Source of the DNA: Candidatus Auribacterota bacterium
Lineage (GTDB): Bacteria > Auribacterota > UBA6266
Length of the DNA: 14,203 nt
Direction: 5' to 3'
Assembly: GCA_016933315.1 (NCBI GenBank)
Contig: JAFGBE010000182.1
Coordinates: 1-14,203 of the forward strand
Shown here: positions 12,601-14,203 of the stretch, piece after piece
Layout of the letters: each line of letters opens with the position of its first letter
Position numbering within the stretch: the first letter of the stretch is position 1
Notes under the pieces: generated by a model
Seen by the model: only the letters and a program-made list of their open reading frames with translations
Told to the model about the DNA's origin: nothing
Database searches by the model: none
Translations under genes and position numbers: made by a program

Positions 12601-14203
12601 ATGATTGAATCAGGCGAATTAAGAAAATTTTATCTGTTCGACAAACTTTCGGATTCTGATATATCCGAAATACTGCCATGCCTCGAAAACAGGTCCTGCC
12701 GCCGCGGCGAGTGCATAATCAGGGCGGGCGACATAAATGAATGCCTTTACCTTATAAAATCAGGACAGGTCAGCATCTCCCGGGCGGAAGAGGATTCGCA
12801 GGACAAGATCCTCTCGGTCCTTACGGCGGGGGAATGTTTCGGGGAGATGTCCATTATCACAAATGAAAAGATATCGGCCAATGTCGTTTCAATGCTCGAT
12901 ACGCAGCTGCTGGTGCTGCGCAAAACCCGTTTTTTGAAACTGCTTGAAAAATATCCGTCGATCGCCCTGAACCTCAGCCTTATCTTAAGCAAAAGGCTGA
13001 GGCATTCCAACAAGGGGCCCGAAACATCGCCGGCGATAGCGTTATCCTCGATTTTAACGCGCGACCTGCCGCTGGCCGGGGAACTCGCGGCATACGCTTT
13101 CGCTGTGGGGGAAACGTTCTCTTCCGGCTGCAGGAAACCCGTTCTTCTGCTTTTTTCCCCGGAAGAGGATTCCATCCTGAAGCTTCCGTGCAAATATTTA
13201 AAAACAATGAAACTGTCCGCCCAACAGGCGTCAAAATCGGTAAAGACCAGCATATATTCGGACTCGCTCCATATAGGCTTTCTCGCGCCCTCAGCGGATA
13301 TCAATGACACGCTGACGACCCTTCTCAAAGAGTATTCGCATGTAATAAACATTGAAATACTTCCCGCGGGCAAACATTCCGCTCTGCTGGAAAATTCGTC
13401 CAGGGTCATTCTTTTCACCGACGGCAGGAATATGGCGCTTTACGCCGGAGATGACGAAAAATACGCCGGGGCGCTGACCATCGCGGGAAAGGGCGGCGCG
13501 CTGGATATCAGGAGAAACGCCAGGAAGTTTACAACCAAGCCGATTCTTTCGTACGACACCGGCGGCTCATCTGCCCGCGCCGCGGAAATAATACGCGCCG
13601 CCAGGTTCCTGAAAAACAAGACTGTGGGACTGGTGTTCGGCGGAGGGGGAGCCAGGGGGTTTGCCCATATAGGCGTTATGAAAGTCCTGGAGGAAAACGC
13701 TATTGAACCGGATGTCTACTGCGGCAGCAGCATGGGCGCGGTGGTGGCGGCGCTGTACGCCATGGGTTATAAATCGCCCGAAGTCTATGACATAATGAAA
13801 AAGCAATGGACAAAAAAAGGCGCTATTTATGATTTTAATTTCCCGTTCAGGTCAATCCTCAAAAGCAAAAAACTTAAAAAAATGGCAAAGGAAGCTTACG
13901 GAAATACGACTTTTAAAGACCTCCCTTATAAATTGTACGTGGTGTGCGCCGACCTGGTTTCAGGGAATGAAATAATTATCGAACACGGCCTGCTCCGCAG
14001 GGCCGTATACGCCAGCGGAGCCCTGCCGGGCATACTGACACCTGTAAGAATGGGAGAAAAATACCTTGTCGACGGCGGCATCCTTAACAAAGTCCCCGCC
14101 AGCGTGCTGAAGGCGCGCGACATATCAAATATTATCGCAGTCAACGTGACACCCCAAAGGGATGACGCTTTTCTGAACAGGAAAAGCAAAAAACCCGGCG
14201 GGC
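12601..14203 (+). CDS. Cyclic-nucleotide-binding domain fused to patatin-like phospholipase (3' end outside window)
   Basis: The frame is open from ATG 12601 to the last base (534 codons seen, no stop). Residues about 8-130 form a cNMP-binding-domain fold with LYLIKSGQVSISR and GECFGEMSII (77-86). The residue aligned with the cyclic-phosphate Arg is Ile91 and the following Thr is Asn94, so nucleotide binding is doubtful. Residues about 140-335 are an intervening alpha/beta region with no motif I can name. The patatin lipase domain starts near 342: GGGGARGFAHIGV (347-359) for the oxyanion hole, nucleophile GSSMG with Ser377, ASGALPGILTPV, and DGG with catalytic Asp491. The architecture resembles neuropathy-target-esterase and bacterial CNBD-patatin proteins, which are lysophospholipase or phospholipase A-type acyl hydrolases. 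It starts 8 bases after the GH3 stop and lacks a clear ribosome site. Confidence 0.92.
   Translation, partial: MIESGELRKFYLFDKLSDSDISEILPCLENRSCRRGECIIRAGDINECLYLIKSGQVSISRAEEDSQDKILSVLTAGECFGEMSIITNEKISANVVSMLDTQLLVLRKTRFLKLLEKYPSIALNLSLILSKRLRHSNKGPETSPAIALSSILTRDLPLAGELAAYAFAVGETFSSGCRKPVLLLFSPEEDSILKLPCKYLKTMKLSAQQASKSVKTSIYSDSLHIGFLAPSADINDTLTTLLKEYSHVINIEILPAGKHSALLENSSRVILFTDGRNMALYAGDDEKYAGALTIAGKGGALDIRRNARKFTTKPILSYDTGGSSARAAEIIRAARFLKNKTVGLVFGGGGARGFAHIGVMKVLEENAIEPDVYCGSSMGAVVAALYAMGYKSPEVYDIMKKQWTKKGAIYDFNFPFRSILKSKKLKKMAKEAYGNTTFKDLPYKLYVVCADLVSGNEIIIEHGLLRRAVYASGALPGILTPVRMGEKYLVDGGILNKVPASVLKARDISNIIAVNVTPQRDDAFLNRKSKKPGG

Noticed and set aside
12747..13418. Minus-strand open frame of 223 codons opposite the CNBD-patatin gene
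   Set aside because: The + strand is open for more than 1600 bases with clear CNBD and patatin motifs; the antisense product is Ser/Arg-rich and motif-free.
1..14203. Mobile element, CRISPR array, tRNA or rRNA
   Set aside because: No transposase or integrase motif, no regularly spaced repeats and no cloverleaf or rRNA-like stretch was seen; the tandem hydrolases are diverged coding paralogues, not a DNA repeat.

Overview
The window reads as chromosomal DNA of a Gram-negative-type, probably uncultivated bacterium. Coding density is very high. Base composition is middling, Ile ATA and Arg AGG codons are common, and several genes start without a clear Shine-Dalgarno sequence. Promoters look like ordinary sigma-70 type with strong TATAAT boxes. 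Gene content (bacterial GH3 ligase, patatin fused to a cyclic-nucleotide domain, small zinc-ribbon proteins) would fit Omnitrophota, Elusimicrobiota or a neighbouring lineage; this is an impression, not a demonstrated placement. I see no tRNA, rRNA, CRISPR array, insertion sequence or phage gene, and no gene-free stretch longer than about 125 bases.

Left part (1-5046, all +): the tail of a probable nitroreductase-family protein, a four-helix membrane protein, an alpha/beta hydrolase, then a run from a good extended -10 promoter near 1617. That run holds an exported/membrane protein with a small N-terminal beta domain, a glycerophosphodiester phosphodiesterase and a small exported protein that overlaps it. 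A small basic protein follows, then a zinc-binding small protein whose -10 box lies only 9 bases before its ATG, and a HIT-family Ap4A phosphorylase-like enzyme.

Middle part (5047-8130): a promoter drives a disordered, C-terminally membrane-anchored protein and then an M20 (PepT-like) metallopeptidase. Convergent to these, on the minus strand, is a two-gene unit: a stand-alone cyclic-nucleotide-binding protein and, with zero spacing, a membrane protein carrying three zinc ribbons.

Right part (8010-14203): a 121-base divergent regulatory region with an 8-bp inverted repeat sitting over both promoters. Downstream is a tight five-gene + strand operon with overlaps or gaps of 8 bases or less: two tandem paralogous monoacylglycerol-lipase-like hydrolases (one with a Ser, the other with a Cys nucleophile), an enolase-superfamily racemase/epimerase, a GH3-family acyl-acid amido synthetase, and a CNBD-patatin fusion cut by the window end. 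GH3 enzymes join acyl acids to amino acids, the enolase-superfamily branch includes N-acylamino-acid and dipeptide epimerases, and the hydrolases and patatin act on acyl esters or amides. The operon is therefore the best candidate for an undescribed system: synthesis, epimerisation and turnover of an acyl-amino-acid or lipid-amide, possibly under cyclic-nucleotide control. That pathway is inference.
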